This document shows, in pieces, positions 24,291-32,565 of a stretch of DNA of 38,923 nt. The translations under genes and the position numbers were made by a program. The stretch is from Bacillota bacterium (GTDB lineage Bacteria; Bacillota; Clostridia; Lachnospirales; Lachnospiraceae). How positions within the stretch are numbered: position 1 is the stretch's first letter; every line of letters begins with the position of its first letter. The stretch spans positions 1-38,923 of the forward strand of contig JAFADH010000106.1 in NCBI GenBank assembly GCA_023424995.1, written 5' to 3'. The notes beneath the pieces were generated by a model that worked only from the letters and a program-made list of their open reading frames with translations, was not told the DNA's origin and did not search any database.

Positions 24291-26192
24291 ATGATAGAGA
24301 AAATGCGTTTCCTTAGTATCACGGGACCCAAGGAAGATTTTGACCGCGTGGTGAATAAGTATCTTACGAAATATAATATCCATCTTGAGAATGCCCTTAC
24401 GGAGCTCAGTACCTCTTATAATTTAAGACCCTTTGTGGAGAACAACCCTTATAAGGAGCTTATGGCAAAATCAGAGGATCTGGTGAAGAGGCTGGGTCAC
24501 ACAGAGGTTAAATCCGAGGAATTAATGTCCGGGGAGGCCGCCGCCGATATCATCAATTCCGCCTATTCCATGCTGTCGGACCTGAATACGAAAAAGAACG
24601 AGCTGAAAGCCCAACGGCATGAATGCAATGATTTACTTACCCAGATCGAGCATTTCCGTCATCTGGATTATGATGTCCACAAGATTATAAACTTAAAGTT
24701 CATCAAATACCGCTTTGGCAAGGTCCCTCACGAATACTACACCAGATTCTCCAAGTTCGTCTATGATAATCTGACCACGGTGTTCTATGAATGTGAACGG
24801 GACCGGGATTATGTATGGGGGTTATATTTCGTACCGGCCAATGAAGCCGTTAAGATCGATGCCATCTATGCTTCCCTGCACTTTGAACGGATTAAGCTGC
24901 CGGATGCCTACGAGGGAACACCGGAACATTCCTTCAATTCCATTATGGAGAAGATCACGGATATCAATAACGAGCTCAATGAGGTCTATTCCCTGATCAG
25001 GGAGCGGCTGAACAATATTGCCGGGCAGCTGGTTCAGGCTCATTATTCCGTTACCGTTCTTGCCAGGAATTTTGATGTCCGCAAGATGGCTGCCTGCACC
25101 CGGGACAAGGGGAAGAATGATGTATTCTATATCATCTGCGGCTGGATTCCGGATAAGGAATCCGCGGAATTACTGAAGGAAGCCGAGAAGGATAACCTGG
25201 TCTACTGTGTTGTGGATGACGGACAGGCGGACGATCAGGTGCGCCCCCCTACGAAATTAAAGAACCTTAAGCTGTTCAAGCCCTTTGAGATGTTTATTAA
25301 GATGTACGGTCTGCCGGCATATAACGAGATCGATCCTACCTCCTTCGTGGCGATTACTTATTCCGTAATATTCGGAATCATGTTCGGCGATGTGGGTCAG
25401 GGGCTGTGTCTTGTGGCAGCAGGCGCTCTGCTGTACTTTATCAAGAAGCTGAACCTGGCTGCCATCCTGTCCCTGGCCGGTATCTTCTCTACCATCTTCG
25501 GATTTTTATACGGCAGCGTCTTTGGTTTTGAGGAAGTAATAGCTCCCATCTGGCTGTCACCCAGGGAGAATGTTATGTCCATCCTGCTGACTGCCGTGGG
25601 CTTCGGTGTTCTCCTTATCCTGGTTACCATGCTCCTGAACATTATTAACGGGATCAAGGCGAAGGAATGGGGCAAGGTTTTCTTTGATACCAACGGAGTA
25701 GCCGGCCTGCTTTTCTACGGGGCGTTGATTTCAAGTGTGGCGCTTATCGCCACCGGTCATGCATTGCCGGGTGCTATCTTAATGGGGATCTTTTTCGGAG
25801 TACCGCTGCTGCTGATCTTCTTCAGAGAACCGCTGACGCACCTTGTTGAGAGGCGGTCAAGGATATTCCCGGAGCATAAAGCCATGTTCTTCATGGAGTC
25901 GTTCTTTGAATTATTTGAAATATTGCTCAGTTATCTGACCAATACCATCTCCTTCCTCCGTGTAGGTGCATTTGCATTGAGCCATGCGGGCATGATGGCG
26001 GTGGTCATGCTGTTAGCCGGGGCACAGGACGGCAATCTCAATATCATCGTAGTAATCATAGGGAATATTATCGTTTCCCTGCTGGAAGGCTTTGTAGTCG
26101 GTATCCAGGTGCTGCGTCTTGAATATTATGAGATGTTCAGCCGGTTTTATAAAGGCAACGGGAAAGAATTCAAGCCTTATAATAAATCATAA
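24291..26192 (+). CDS. atpI: V-type ATPase subunit I (plus-strand operon)
   Basis: Stator membrane subunit (PF01496), 633 residues: N-terminal soluble arm (to about 350) and C-terminal helices. The arginine helix reads TNTISFLRVGAFALSHAGMM, of the archaeal/eukaryotic style, and the final helix ends VLRLEYYEMFSRFYKGNGKEFKPY. AGGAGGTG lies seven bases before ATG 24291 (MIEKMRFLSITGP); a longer in-frame reading from 24228 would overlap C and is rejected. K follows after 76 bases. The contrast with the minus-strand I (SYSRLLALGLAAGVIG) shows the two pumps are not recent duplicates. Confidence 0.94.
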   Translation: MIEKMRFLSITGPKEDFDRVVNKYLTKYNIHLENALTELSTSYNLRPFVENNPYKELMAKSEDLVKRLGHTEVKSEELMSGEAAADIINSAYSMLSDLNTKKNELKAQRHECNDLLTQIEHFRHLDYDVHKIINLKFIKYRFGKVPHEYYTRFSKFVYDNLTTVFYECERDRDYVWGLYFVPANEAVKIDAIYASLHFERIKLPDAYEGTPEHSFNSIMEKITDINNELNEVYSLIRERLNNIAGQLVQAHYSVTVLARNFDVRKMAACTRDKGKNDVFYIICGWIPDKESAELLKEAEKDNLVYCVVDDGQADDQVRPPTKLKNLKLFKPFEMFIKMYGLPAYNEIDPTSFVAITYSVIFGIMFGDVGQGLCLVAAGALLYFIKKLNLAAILSLAGIFSTIFGFLYGSVFGFEEVIAPIWLSPRENVMSILLTAVGFGVLLILVTMLLNIINGIKAKEWGKVFFDTNGVAGLLFYGALISSVALIATGHALPGAILMGIFFGVPLLLIFFREPLTHLVERRSRIFPEHKAMFFMESFFELFEILLSYLTNTISFLRVGAFALSHAGMMAVVMLLAGAQDGNLNIIVVIIGNIIVSLLEGFVVGIQVLRLEYYEMFSRFYKGNGKEFKPYNKS

Positions 26193-26268
26193 ATATTGTT
26201 TTATTAGTCAAATGTAAGTAATCGCATAAGAGCGAAGTAATAGATAATAAAAATCAGGAGGATTTATC

Positions 26269-26691
26269 ATGATAATTAAAATTGCTTTAGTACTTGCTTT
26301 ATTACTAAGTATTATTATTCCCTTCGGAGCATTTCTGTACGGCAAAAAGACAAAGGGCGGCTTTAAAGCGGCACTGGGATTTAATGTATTCCTGTTCTTC
26401 GGCTTTCTCCTTCTGGCGAATGTTATGATGTTCACCGGTAAAGTATCCGCTGCCGAGACCGGGGAAGCTGCCGCAGCGGCTGCCGACAGCTGGAGATTCA
26501 TCGCTGCCGCTCTTGCTACCGGCCTATCCGGCATCGGCGGCGGTATCGCCGTAGCCTCCGCAGCCTCCGCAGCCCTGGGAGCGATCAGCGAGGACGCCTC
26601 AATCATGGGTAAGTCCCTGATCTTTGTAGGTCTTGCCGAATCCGTCTGCCTCTATGGATTTATTATCTCCTTAATGATATTAAATTCATAA
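26269..26691 (+). CDS. atpK: V-type ATPase rotor subunit K (plus-strand operon), one active c-hairpin plus diverged N-terminal half
   Basis: 140 residues. The C-terminal half (76-140) is a good c-type hairpin, with glycine-rich GLSGIGGGIAVASAASAALG and the carboxylate E124 in LAESVCLYG. The N-terminal half (1-60) has two hydrophobic helices with no c-type motif, joined by an alanine-rich linker with a possible signal-peptidase-like site (KVSA-AET, about residues 58-64). Compared with the Ilyobacter Na+ ring, E65 and S66 equivalents are present (E124, S125) but Q32 aligns with glycine (G91). This points to H+ or at least different ion handling from the minus-strand K. AGGAGG precedes the ATG, and a stable hairpin follows the stop. 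Confidence 0.9.
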   Translation: MIIKIALVLALLLSIIIPFGAFLYGKKTKGGFKAALGFNVFLFFGFLLLANVMMFTGKVSAAETGEAAAAAADSWRFIAAALATGLSGIGGGIAVASAASAALGAISEDASIMGKSLIFVGLAESVCLYGFIISLMILNS

Positions 26692-26736
26692 GTCCGCCCG
26701 GTGATTTATCTTTCACCGGTTATATGATATGGCGGA
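26692..26736 (+). promoter_or_regulatory. Nested hairpin after the rotor-subunit gene
   Basis: CCGGTGA (26698-26704) pairs with TCACCGG (26713-26719), and an outer pair TCCGCC (26693-26698) with GGCGGA (26731-26736) could enclose it apart from a one-base overlap. There is no T-run, so it is more likely an mRNA 3'-end stabiliser or processing site that raises K relative to downstream subunits. Confidence 0.5.
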
Positions 26737-26818
26737 GAACTTATAATAAAGCAGTGCGTACAGTGCACAGGTGCATATATTACACGCTGTGAGCTGTGAC
26801 AGGATGGAGTGTTGCGAT

Positions 26819-27127
26819 ATGCGTATGTATCTGATCAGTGACAATGTGGATACTTATACCGGAATGAAGCTCTCCGGAGTGAACGGTGTGGTGGTGCATA
26901 CCAGAGCCGAGCTGAAAGACGAATTAGATAAAGTGTTATCCGATAAGACGATCGGTATCGTTCTCATTACGGAGAAACTCAGTAATGAATTCCCGGAGAT
27001 CATTAACGATGTCAAATTAAACAGAAGACTTCCTCTGATCGTAGAGATTCCCGACCGGCACGGAACCGGCCGCAGGCCGGATTTTATCACGGCTTATGTA
27101 AATGAAGCAATCGGTTTGAAATTATAA
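26819..27127 (+). CDS. atpF: V-type ATPase subunit F (plus-strand operon)
   Basis: Small central-stalk subunit (PF01990), 102 residues. The N-terminus MRMYLISDNVDTYTGMKLSG, the core TIGIVLITEKLSNEFPEII and LPLIVEIPDRHG match the family fold. The frame is open upstream to 26771 (GTG), but GGAG nine bases before ATG 26819 and the family N-terminus place the start there. It follows the 127-base spacer with hairpin after K. E starts 21 bases later. The core PLIVEIPDRHGTG differs from PAIIPIPGVSGNTG in the paralogue. Confidence 0.92.
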   Translation: MRMYLISDNVDTYTGMKLSGVNGVVVHTRAELKDELDKVLSDKTIGIVLITEKLSNEFPEIINDVKLNRRLPLIVEIPDRHGTGRRPDFITAYVNEAIGLKL

Positions 27128-27148
27128 TACCGGAAAGGACAGATTATT

Positions 27149-27718
27149 ATGACTCTTGATGAGAAATTAGAGCATTTTTATTCTTCCGTCATCGAAAGTG
27201 CAACCAGGCAGAATATCGAAATCGTTGAGGAATACAATAAAACCCTGCAGAAGAATTATGAGGAACGCAGGGATGCCGCCCTGCGGAAAGCAGAAGCCAA
27301 TTACCGCATGGCTTCCGATAACATAATTCGGGAACGCAACCGCAGATTATCCGCCGAAAGCATGGAATTTCGCAGAAGGGTACTGGAGAAATCGGAAGAG
27401 ATAACAAATCATATCTTTCAGGATGTCCGCAGGAAGCTGGAGGATTATATGCGGACGCCGGCTTATACGGAGCTGTTATGCGCGCAGATAAAAAATGCCG
27501 TAGCTTTTGCCAAGGACGGTGATTCGATCACCTTATATATCAACCCTACGGATGCGGACAAAAAATCAGAGCTGGAATCAAAAACCGGTGTTGCGCTTAC
27601 CGTCAGCGACCGTGATTTCATCGGCGGCATCAGAGCTGTCATCTCTTCCCGCAGTATTCTGATTGATAACTCATTTTTAACAAAAATAGAAGAATCAAGG
27701 AGTAATTTTACTCTTTAG
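27149..27718 (+). CDS. atpE: V-type ATPase subunit E (plus-strand operon)
   Basis: Peripheral-stalk subunit E-like protein, 189 residues: an N-terminal charged coiled coil (EEYNKTLQKNYEERRDAALR) and a C-terminal globular part with FIGGIRAVISSRSILIDNSF, the G-G-x-x-x-x-x-x...DNS(F) ending seen in E subunits. GGAAAGGA precedes the ATG. It sits between F and A with short spacers of about 21 bases. Weakly similar to the minus-strand E; assignment rests on fold pattern and position. Confidence 0.87.
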   Translation: MTLDEKLEHFYSSVIESATRQNIEIVEEYNKTLQKNYEERRDAALRKAEANYRMASDNIIRERNRRLSAESMEFRRRVLEKSEEITNHIFQDVRRKLEDYMRTPAYTELLCAQIKNAVAFAKDGDSITLYINPTDADKKSELESKTGVALTVSDRDFIGGIRAVISSRSILIDNSFLTKIEESRSNFTL

Positions 27719-27740
27719 ACCGGGAAAGGAAGTCTATCCT

Positions 27741-29507
27741 ATGAATTTTACAGGTAATATATTCGGAATTAATGGACCGATCGTATATGTAGCCGGAAAC
27801 AAGCCCTTTAAGATGGGCGAGATGGTTCTGGTAGGCAGGGACCGGCTGGTAGGTGAAGTAATCGGGCTTATCTCCGGCAAGACCACAATCCAGGTCTATG
27901 AAGAGACCTCCGGTCTAAAGCCGGGCGATGAGGTATACCCTACCGGTGCTCCTATCTCCGTTACCCTGGCTCCCGGTATTATCAGTAATATCTTCGATGG
28001 AATCGAACGTCCGCTTCAGGAGGTTGCCAAAAAATCCGGAGCATTTATCACAAGAGGTGTAACCGTGGAATCCCTGGATACCGCTAAGCTGTGGGATGTC
28101 CATATCACAGTAAAGCCCGGTGACAAGGTATACGGCGGAACCGTCATCGCAGAGGTTCCCGAGACCAGGGCAATCATTCACAAATCCATGGTTCCTCCGG
28201 ATATGTGCGGAACCGTAGCTAAAGTCGTACCGGACGGAACCTATACCATTAACGATCCTATCGTTACGATTGTGGATTTAAAGGGTCAGGAAAAAGAACT
28301 GACTCTTACCCAGAAATGGCCCATCCGTATCCCCCGCCCTACCGCGAAGAGATATCCCTCCGACCGGCCGCTGATTACCGGCCAGCGGATCCTGGATACC
28401 CTCTTTCCCATCTCCAAGGGCGGTACTGCTGCGATTCCCGGAGGATTCGGCACCGGCAAGACCATGACTCAGCATCAGCTGGCCAAGTGGTGTGATGCGG
28501 ATATCATCGTCTATATCGGCTGCGGTGAGCGCGGCAATGAGATGACCGAGGTACTGGAGGATTTTACGAAGCTGGTGGATCCCAGAAGCGGCAATCCCCT
28601 GTTAGACCGCACTACCCTGATCGCCAACACCTCCAATATGCCCGTGGCTGCCCGTGAGGCCAGCATCTATACGGGAATCACCCTGGCGGAATACTACCGT
28701 GACATGGGATATCATGTAGCAATCATGGCTGATTCCACCTCACGTTGGGCCGAGGCGCTTCGGGAGTTATCCGGCCGTCTGGAGGAGATGCCCGCAGAGG
28801 AGGGCTTCCCTGCCTATCTGGCATCCAGGCTTTCCGCTTTTTATGAAAGAGCCGGTTTCATGCAGAATTTAAACTGGAGCGAGGGCAGTGTATCCATCAT
28901 CGGCGCAGTATCTCCTCAGGGCGGTGACTTCTCAGAACCGGTGACCCAGAATACCAAGCGCTTTGTACGCTGCTTCTGGGCTTTGGATAAATCCCTGGCT
29001 TACGCAAGACATTTTCCTGCGATCCAGTGGCTGACCAGCTACAGTGAATATCTGACGGATCTGGCGCCCTGGTATATCAAGCATGTGGGTGAGGATTTCA
29101 TAGAATGCAGGAACCAGATCCTCAGTATCCTGACCCAGGAGAACCAGTTGAATGAGATCGTAAAATTAATCGGAAGCGATGTACTGCCGGATGACCAGAA
29201 ATTATTGCTGGAAATTGCCAGAGTAATCCGCCTTGGCTTTGTCCAGCAGAATGCCTACCACCCTTCCGATACCTATGTTCCCATGTCCAAGCAGCTTAAG
29301 ATGATGGAGACGGTCCTGTATCTGTACCAGAAAGCAAAGCTTCTCATAGACCGGAACATGCCCATGTCCCTGCTGAAGGAAAGCCCGGTATTTGATAAGG
29401 TGATCAGCATTAAATATGATGTGGGTAATGACGAGCTTTCGAAATTCGAGGATTATAAGATCATGATTGATGACTTCTACGAAGAGATCATGAAGAAAAA
29501 CGCATAA
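27741..29507 (+). CDS. atpA: V-type ATPase catalytic subunit A (plus-strand operon)
   Basis: Catalytic subunit, 588 residues. The P-loop is GGFGTGKT near 233-241, followed by MTQHQLAKWCDADIIVYIGCGERGNEM. The catalytic glutamate region and VAIMADSTSRWAEALRELSGRLEEMPAEEGFPAYL are intact. The loop differs from the GPFGSGKT of the minus-strand A but keeps the catalytic G-K-T. AAAGGAAG precedes the ATG. Unlike the other operon, the next gene (B) is 228 bases away, and that gap contains an orphan open frame. Confidence 0.97.
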   Translation: MNFTGNIFGINGPIVYVAGNKPFKMGEMVLVGRDRLVGEVIGLISGKTTIQVYEETSGLKPGDEVYPTGAPISVTLAPGIISNIFDGIERPLQEVAKKSGAFITRGVTVESLDTAKLWDVHITVKPGDKVYGGTVIAEVPETRAIIHKSMVPPDMCGTVAKVVPDGTYTINDPIVTIVDLKGQEKELTLTQKWPIRIPRPTAKRYPSDRPLITGQRILDTLFPISKGGTAAIPGGFGTGKTMTQHQLAKWCDADIIVYIGCGERGNEMTEVLEDFTKLVDPRSGNPLLDRTTLIANTSNMPVAAREASIYTGITLAEYYRDMGYHVAIMADSTSRWAEALRELSGRLEEMPAEEGFPAYLASRLSAFYERAGFMQNLNWSEGSVSIIGAVSPQGGDFSEPVTQNTKRFVRCFWALDKSLAYARHFPAIQWLTSYSEYLTDLAPWYIKHVGEDFIECRNQILSILTQENQLNEIVKLIGSDVLPDDQKLLLEIARVIRLGFVQQNAYHPSDTYVPMSKQLKMMETVLYLYQKAKLLIDRNMPMSLLKESPVFDKVISIKYDVGNDELSKFEDYKIMIDDFYEEIMKKNA

Positions 29508-29735
29508 CCCCAGGAAAGCCCGGGCAGTACAAAAAACGCTGATATTTAATAAACAGATATAAAACTGAAACAGGTTCTCCTGCCATCTTACCAATATGTT
29601 GGTGCAGCAAAGATTTTGAGGATAGTTCAGTTAATTATAAAGATTATGTAAATATTTTAGCAGAATGGTTAATACGAACAGATTTAGCTGGTATTCAATG
29701 CAGGCTGCAAAATATCAGTAGAATGGAGACTTAAT
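29508..29735 (+). other. 228-bp A-B gap with an orphan 63-codon open frame
   Basis: In the plus-strand operon, A and B are separated by a long AT-rich spacer, although they abut in the other operon. One frame (29543-29731, stop TAA 29732-29734) is open for 63 codons, reading protein-like sequence such as KDYVNILAEWLIRTDLAGI, but it has no usable start apart from an ATG three codons before its stop, and no ribosome binding site. I do not recognise it. It may be a decayed insertion or a non-coding leader for B. GGAG (29725-29728) at its end serves as B's ribosome binding site. Confidence 0.5.
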
Positions 29736-31109
29736 ATGTCAATAGAATATTTGGGACTCAGCCAGATCAACGGTCCCCTGATTGCCCTTGAGGGTATCAG
29801 GGATGCCTCCTTCGATGAGATTGTTGAATTAACGGTGGAAGGAACCAGGAAAAAGATTGGGCGGATTGTAGAATTATATGAAGATAAAGCGATTATTCAG
29901 GTATTCCAGGGAACTGAGGATATGTCCTTATTTAATACCCATACCAAATTAACAGGGCATCCTATGGAGGTAAATCTGTCACCGGAGATTCTCGGACGTG
30001 TCTTTAACGGTGTCGGCCAGCCCATCGACGGACTGGGTCATATCGTCGCAGAAACCAGGAGGGATATCAACGGCCTGCCTCTCAATCCCTGTACCAGGGA
30101 ATATCCGCGTAATTATATAAAGACAGGCATCTCTGCCATCGATTGTCTGACTACCCTGATCCGCGGCCAGAAGCTCCCCATCTTCTCCGGCAACGGACTT
30201 CCCCATGACCAGCTGGCTGCACAGATCGTAAAGCAGGCTTCCTTAGGGGAAGATTCCGAAGAGGATTTCGCAATCGTATTCGCTGCCATGGGTGTAAAGC
30301 ATGACGTGGCTGATTTCTTCCGCAGGGCCTTCGAAGAGAGCGGAGCCGGCAACCATGTGGTCATGTTCCTGAATCTGGCTAACGATCCCGTGGTGGAGCG
30401 TCTGATTACTCCCAAGGTTGCACTGACTGCCGCAGAATACCTGGCGTTCGAGAAGGGTATGCATATCCTGGTCATCCTGACCGATATGACTTCCTTTGCA
30501 GAAGCCATGCGTGAGGTCTCCTCCTCCAAAGGCGAGATTCCCAGCAGAAAAGGCTATCCGGGGTATCTATACAGTGAACTGGCAACCATCTATGAGAGAG
30601 CCGGAATTGTCCATAACTGCAAGGGCTCTGTTACGCAGATCCCGATCCTGACCATGCCCAACGATGATATTACCCACCCGATTCCCGACTTAACAGGGTA
30701 TATCACGGAAGGACAGATCGTATTGGACCGTTCCCTCCACCAGAAAGCCGTCTATCCTCCCATCAGTATCCTGCCCTCCCTCTCCAGACTTATGAAGGAC
30801 GGTATCGGTAAAGGCTATACCAGGGAGGATCACCAGGATCTGGCGAACCAGCTCTTCTCCTCCTATGCCCGGGTGGGTGATGCGCGAGCTCTGGCAAGCG
30901 TCATCGGTGAGGATGAATTATCTCCGCTGGATAAGCAGTATCTGAAGTTCGGATACGCCATGGAACAGGAATTCATCGCCCAGGGCCCCGTCGAGGACCG
31001 TACCATCCTGCAGACCCTGGATAAAGGCTGGGCGCTGCTAAAGCTTCTTCCGAAAGAGGAACTCGACCGTATCGATACAAAGATACTCGAAAAATACTAT
31101 GTTCAGTAA
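29736..31109 (+). CDS. atpB: V-type ATPase subunit B (plus-strand operon)
   Basis: Non-catalytic head subunit, 457 residues. Landmarks are GVGQPIDGLGHI, RGQKLPIFSGNGLPHDQLAAQI (a P-loop without GKT), MFLNLANDPVVERL, PGYLYSELATIYERAG and DLTGYITEGQI. The ATG has GGAG seven bases upstream. Same length as the minus-strand B and clearly homologous, but not translationally coupled to A. D follows after 61 bases. Confidence 0.96.
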   Translation: MSIEYLGLSQINGPLIALEGIRDASFDEIVELTVEGTRKKIGRIVELYEDKAIIQVFQGTEDMSLFNTHTKLTGHPMEVNLSPEILGRVFNGVGQPIDGLGHIVAETRRDINGLPLNPCTREYPRNYIKTGISAIDCLTTLIRGQKLPIFSGNGLPHDQLAAQIVKQASLGEDSEEDFAIVFAAMGVKHDVADFFRRAFEESGAGNHVVMFLNLANDPVVERLITPKVALTAAEYLAFEKGMHILVILTDMTSFAEAMREVSSSKGEIPSRKGYPGYLYSELATIYERAGIVHNCKGSVTQIPILTMPNDDITHPIPDLTGYITEGQIVLDRSLHQKAVYPPISILPSLSRLMKDGIGKGYTREDHQDLANQLFSSYARVGDARALASVIGEDELSPLDKQYLKFGYAMEQEFIAQGPVEDRTILQTLDKGWALLKLLPKEELDRIDTKILEKYYVQ

Positions 31110-31170
31110 GTATGCTCCCCTTCATATGGATTTAAACTATGAAATATTATGAATTACATGAGGTGATACT

Positions 31171-31791
31171 GTGAATCCCAATACGTTCCCCACAAAGGGC
31201 AACCTGATTCTGGCTAAGAATTCCTTAAAGCTTGCCAGACAGGGCTACGAATTAATGGATAAGAAAAGGAATATCCTGATGCGTGAGCTTATGGATCTGA
31301 TTGATAAAGCCAAGAATGTGCAGTCAGAGATAGACTCCACCTTCTCTGCCGCTTATCTTGCACTTCAGCAGGCGAACATTGAGATGGGCATCAATACGGT
31401 ATCGGAACTCAGTAATACCATTCCGGAGGAAGATTCCATCGAGATCAAGCAGCGCAGCATCATGGGGACAGAAATCCCCCTGGTAGAATATAATGCCACT
31501 CCCGGCAAGCCGACCTATGCCTTCTTCCAGACAAAGCTATCCCTGGATGAGGCTACGAAGCGTTTTGTAAAGGTAAAGGAATTAACCATCCGCTTATCCG
31601 CTATTGAGAATTCCGCTTACCGGCTTGCTACCAATATCAATAAGACACAAAAGCGCGCCAATGCCCTGAAGAATATCACAATTCCTTATTATACTGCTCT
31701 TACGGTTGACATCCAGAATGCACTTGAAGAGAAGGAACGGGAGGAATTCACAAGATTGAAGGTTATTAAGCGGCGGCAGACAGCTGAATAG
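31171..31791 (+). CDS. atpD: V-type ATPase subunit D (plus-strand operon)
   Basis: Central-stalk rotor shaft (PF01813), 206 residues of mostly long helices. The N-terminal PTKGNLILAKNSLKLARQGYELMDKKRNILMRELM and C-terminal NKTQKRANALKNITIPYY are the typical antiparallel pair. It starts with GTG, five bases after GAGGTGA. Last ATPase gene of the operon; no strong terminator follows directly, and a 58-codon membrane protein gene begins 76 bases later. Confidence 0.93.
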   Translation: MNPNTFPTKGNLILAKNSLKLARQGYELMDKKRNILMRELMDLIDKAKNVQSEIDSTFSAAYLALQQANIEMGINTVSELSNTIPEEDSIEIKQRSIMGTEIPLVEYNATPGKPTYAFFQTKLSLDEATKRFVKVKELTIRLSAIENSAYRLATNINKTQKRANALKNITIPYYTALTVDIQNALEEKEREEFTRLKVIKRRQTAE

Positions 31792-31867
31792 ATTCACCAG
31801 AATTGAGGTATTTTGTAGTAGTTTGAAAACGTGAACTAAAGTTTATCAAAATTAGCGGAGGGTGTAA

Positions 31868-32044
31868 ATGAAAGATTACAAAATTATGTTATTTGGGATT
31901 GCTCTTATTTTATTTGGAATTGCCTGTAAAGTAATGTTAATTGGGTTTGTAGGATCAGGTTTCCTATTATTTATGGGAAGAGTGACACCATTCATAGGTA
32001 TTATTGTTGCGGCGGTCGGTTTGTTTATAACGGATAACAAATAA
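31868..32044 (+). CDS. 58-residue two-helix membrane protein
   Basis: A short gene with a strong ribosome binding site (GGAGGGTG, about five bases before the ATG). The protein starts MKDYKIMLFGIALILFGIAC, continues through a short loop with M-G-R, and has a second hydrophobic stretch, PFIGIIVAAVGLFITDNK, so two helices with both ends probably cytoplasmic. Small clostridial membrane proteins of this general type (LFGIALILFGI...) are common, but their role is unknown. It may be read with the upstream V-ATPase operon. Confidence 0.65.
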   Translation: MKDYKIMLFGIALILFGIACKVMLIGFVGSGFLLFMGRVTPFIGIIVAAVGLFITDNK

Positions 32045-32229
32045 TGGTAAAACAAATAATCATAATATAATGGAATGGCAATTCGTTATACAGTACAGAA
32101 TTCTGTAAGCAGCGGAAGTGATGGCTGATTTATGAAGGATTAGAAAATATAATGTAATTTGGAAAAAACTTAAAGTTGAATTACGCAGTAATAAAGAATA
32201 ATAATTTTCACCCGAGACATAATAATAAC

Positions 32230-32296
32230 AGATACGACGTAAGAACTTCAACTTGCTTATAATAATATACTTGCTTAAAAAGTTCCCGTCGTATCT
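32230..32296. repeat. 67-bp inverted repeat
   Basis: AGATACGACG (32230-32239) pairs with CGTCGTATCT (32287-32296), and the stem continues inward (AGAACTT with AAGTTC) with a small bulge. The loop has two direct copies of ACTTGCTTA. There is no T-tail on either strand, so a simple terminator is unlikely; it could be a small mobile-element remnant. Confidence 0.6.
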
Positions 32297-32464
32297 AAAA
32301 AAGAGAATGAAGGTTTGTAATTTAGTCTCAGAATTACAAACAGCAAGATTTCTTGGAAGATGGGGAGATGATAGCTTTTGGACAGTTTAGTTCTTAAGAA
32401 ATATGAAATCTCACACATTCAAACTGAATAATTGCATTAAATTCGTATGAGACACCAGATAGTG

Positions 32465-32503
32465 ATAGCAGGGATTACGTTTATCCCTGCTATTGCTATT
32501 TTA
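32465..32503 (+). terminator. Hairpin with T-rich tail
   Basis: ATAGCAGGGAT (32465-32475) pairs perfectly with ATCCCTGCTAT (32483-32493), followed on the plus strand by TGCTATTTTAT. It can end plus-strand transcription arriving from the V-ATPase side, before the converging mscS gene. Confidence 0.6.
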
Positions 32504-32565
32504 TGTGTGAAGCATATGCTTCGGATGTCATGATCCATCTATAATATAGTATAAAATATGATTTC

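Larger units (their letters stand above)
32045..32565. other. 520-bp intergenic region rich in inverted repeats
   Basis: No gene is seen. It holds a perfect 14-bp palindrome, TACAGAATTCTGTA (32094-32107), a 67-bp inverted repeat (32230-32296), a hairpin GTTTGTAATT/AATTACAAAC (32313-32341) and a hairpin near 32465. The neighbours converge (small membrane protein on plus, mscS on minus), so termination is expected here, yet the density of distinct palindromes is unusual. Confidence 0.5.
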
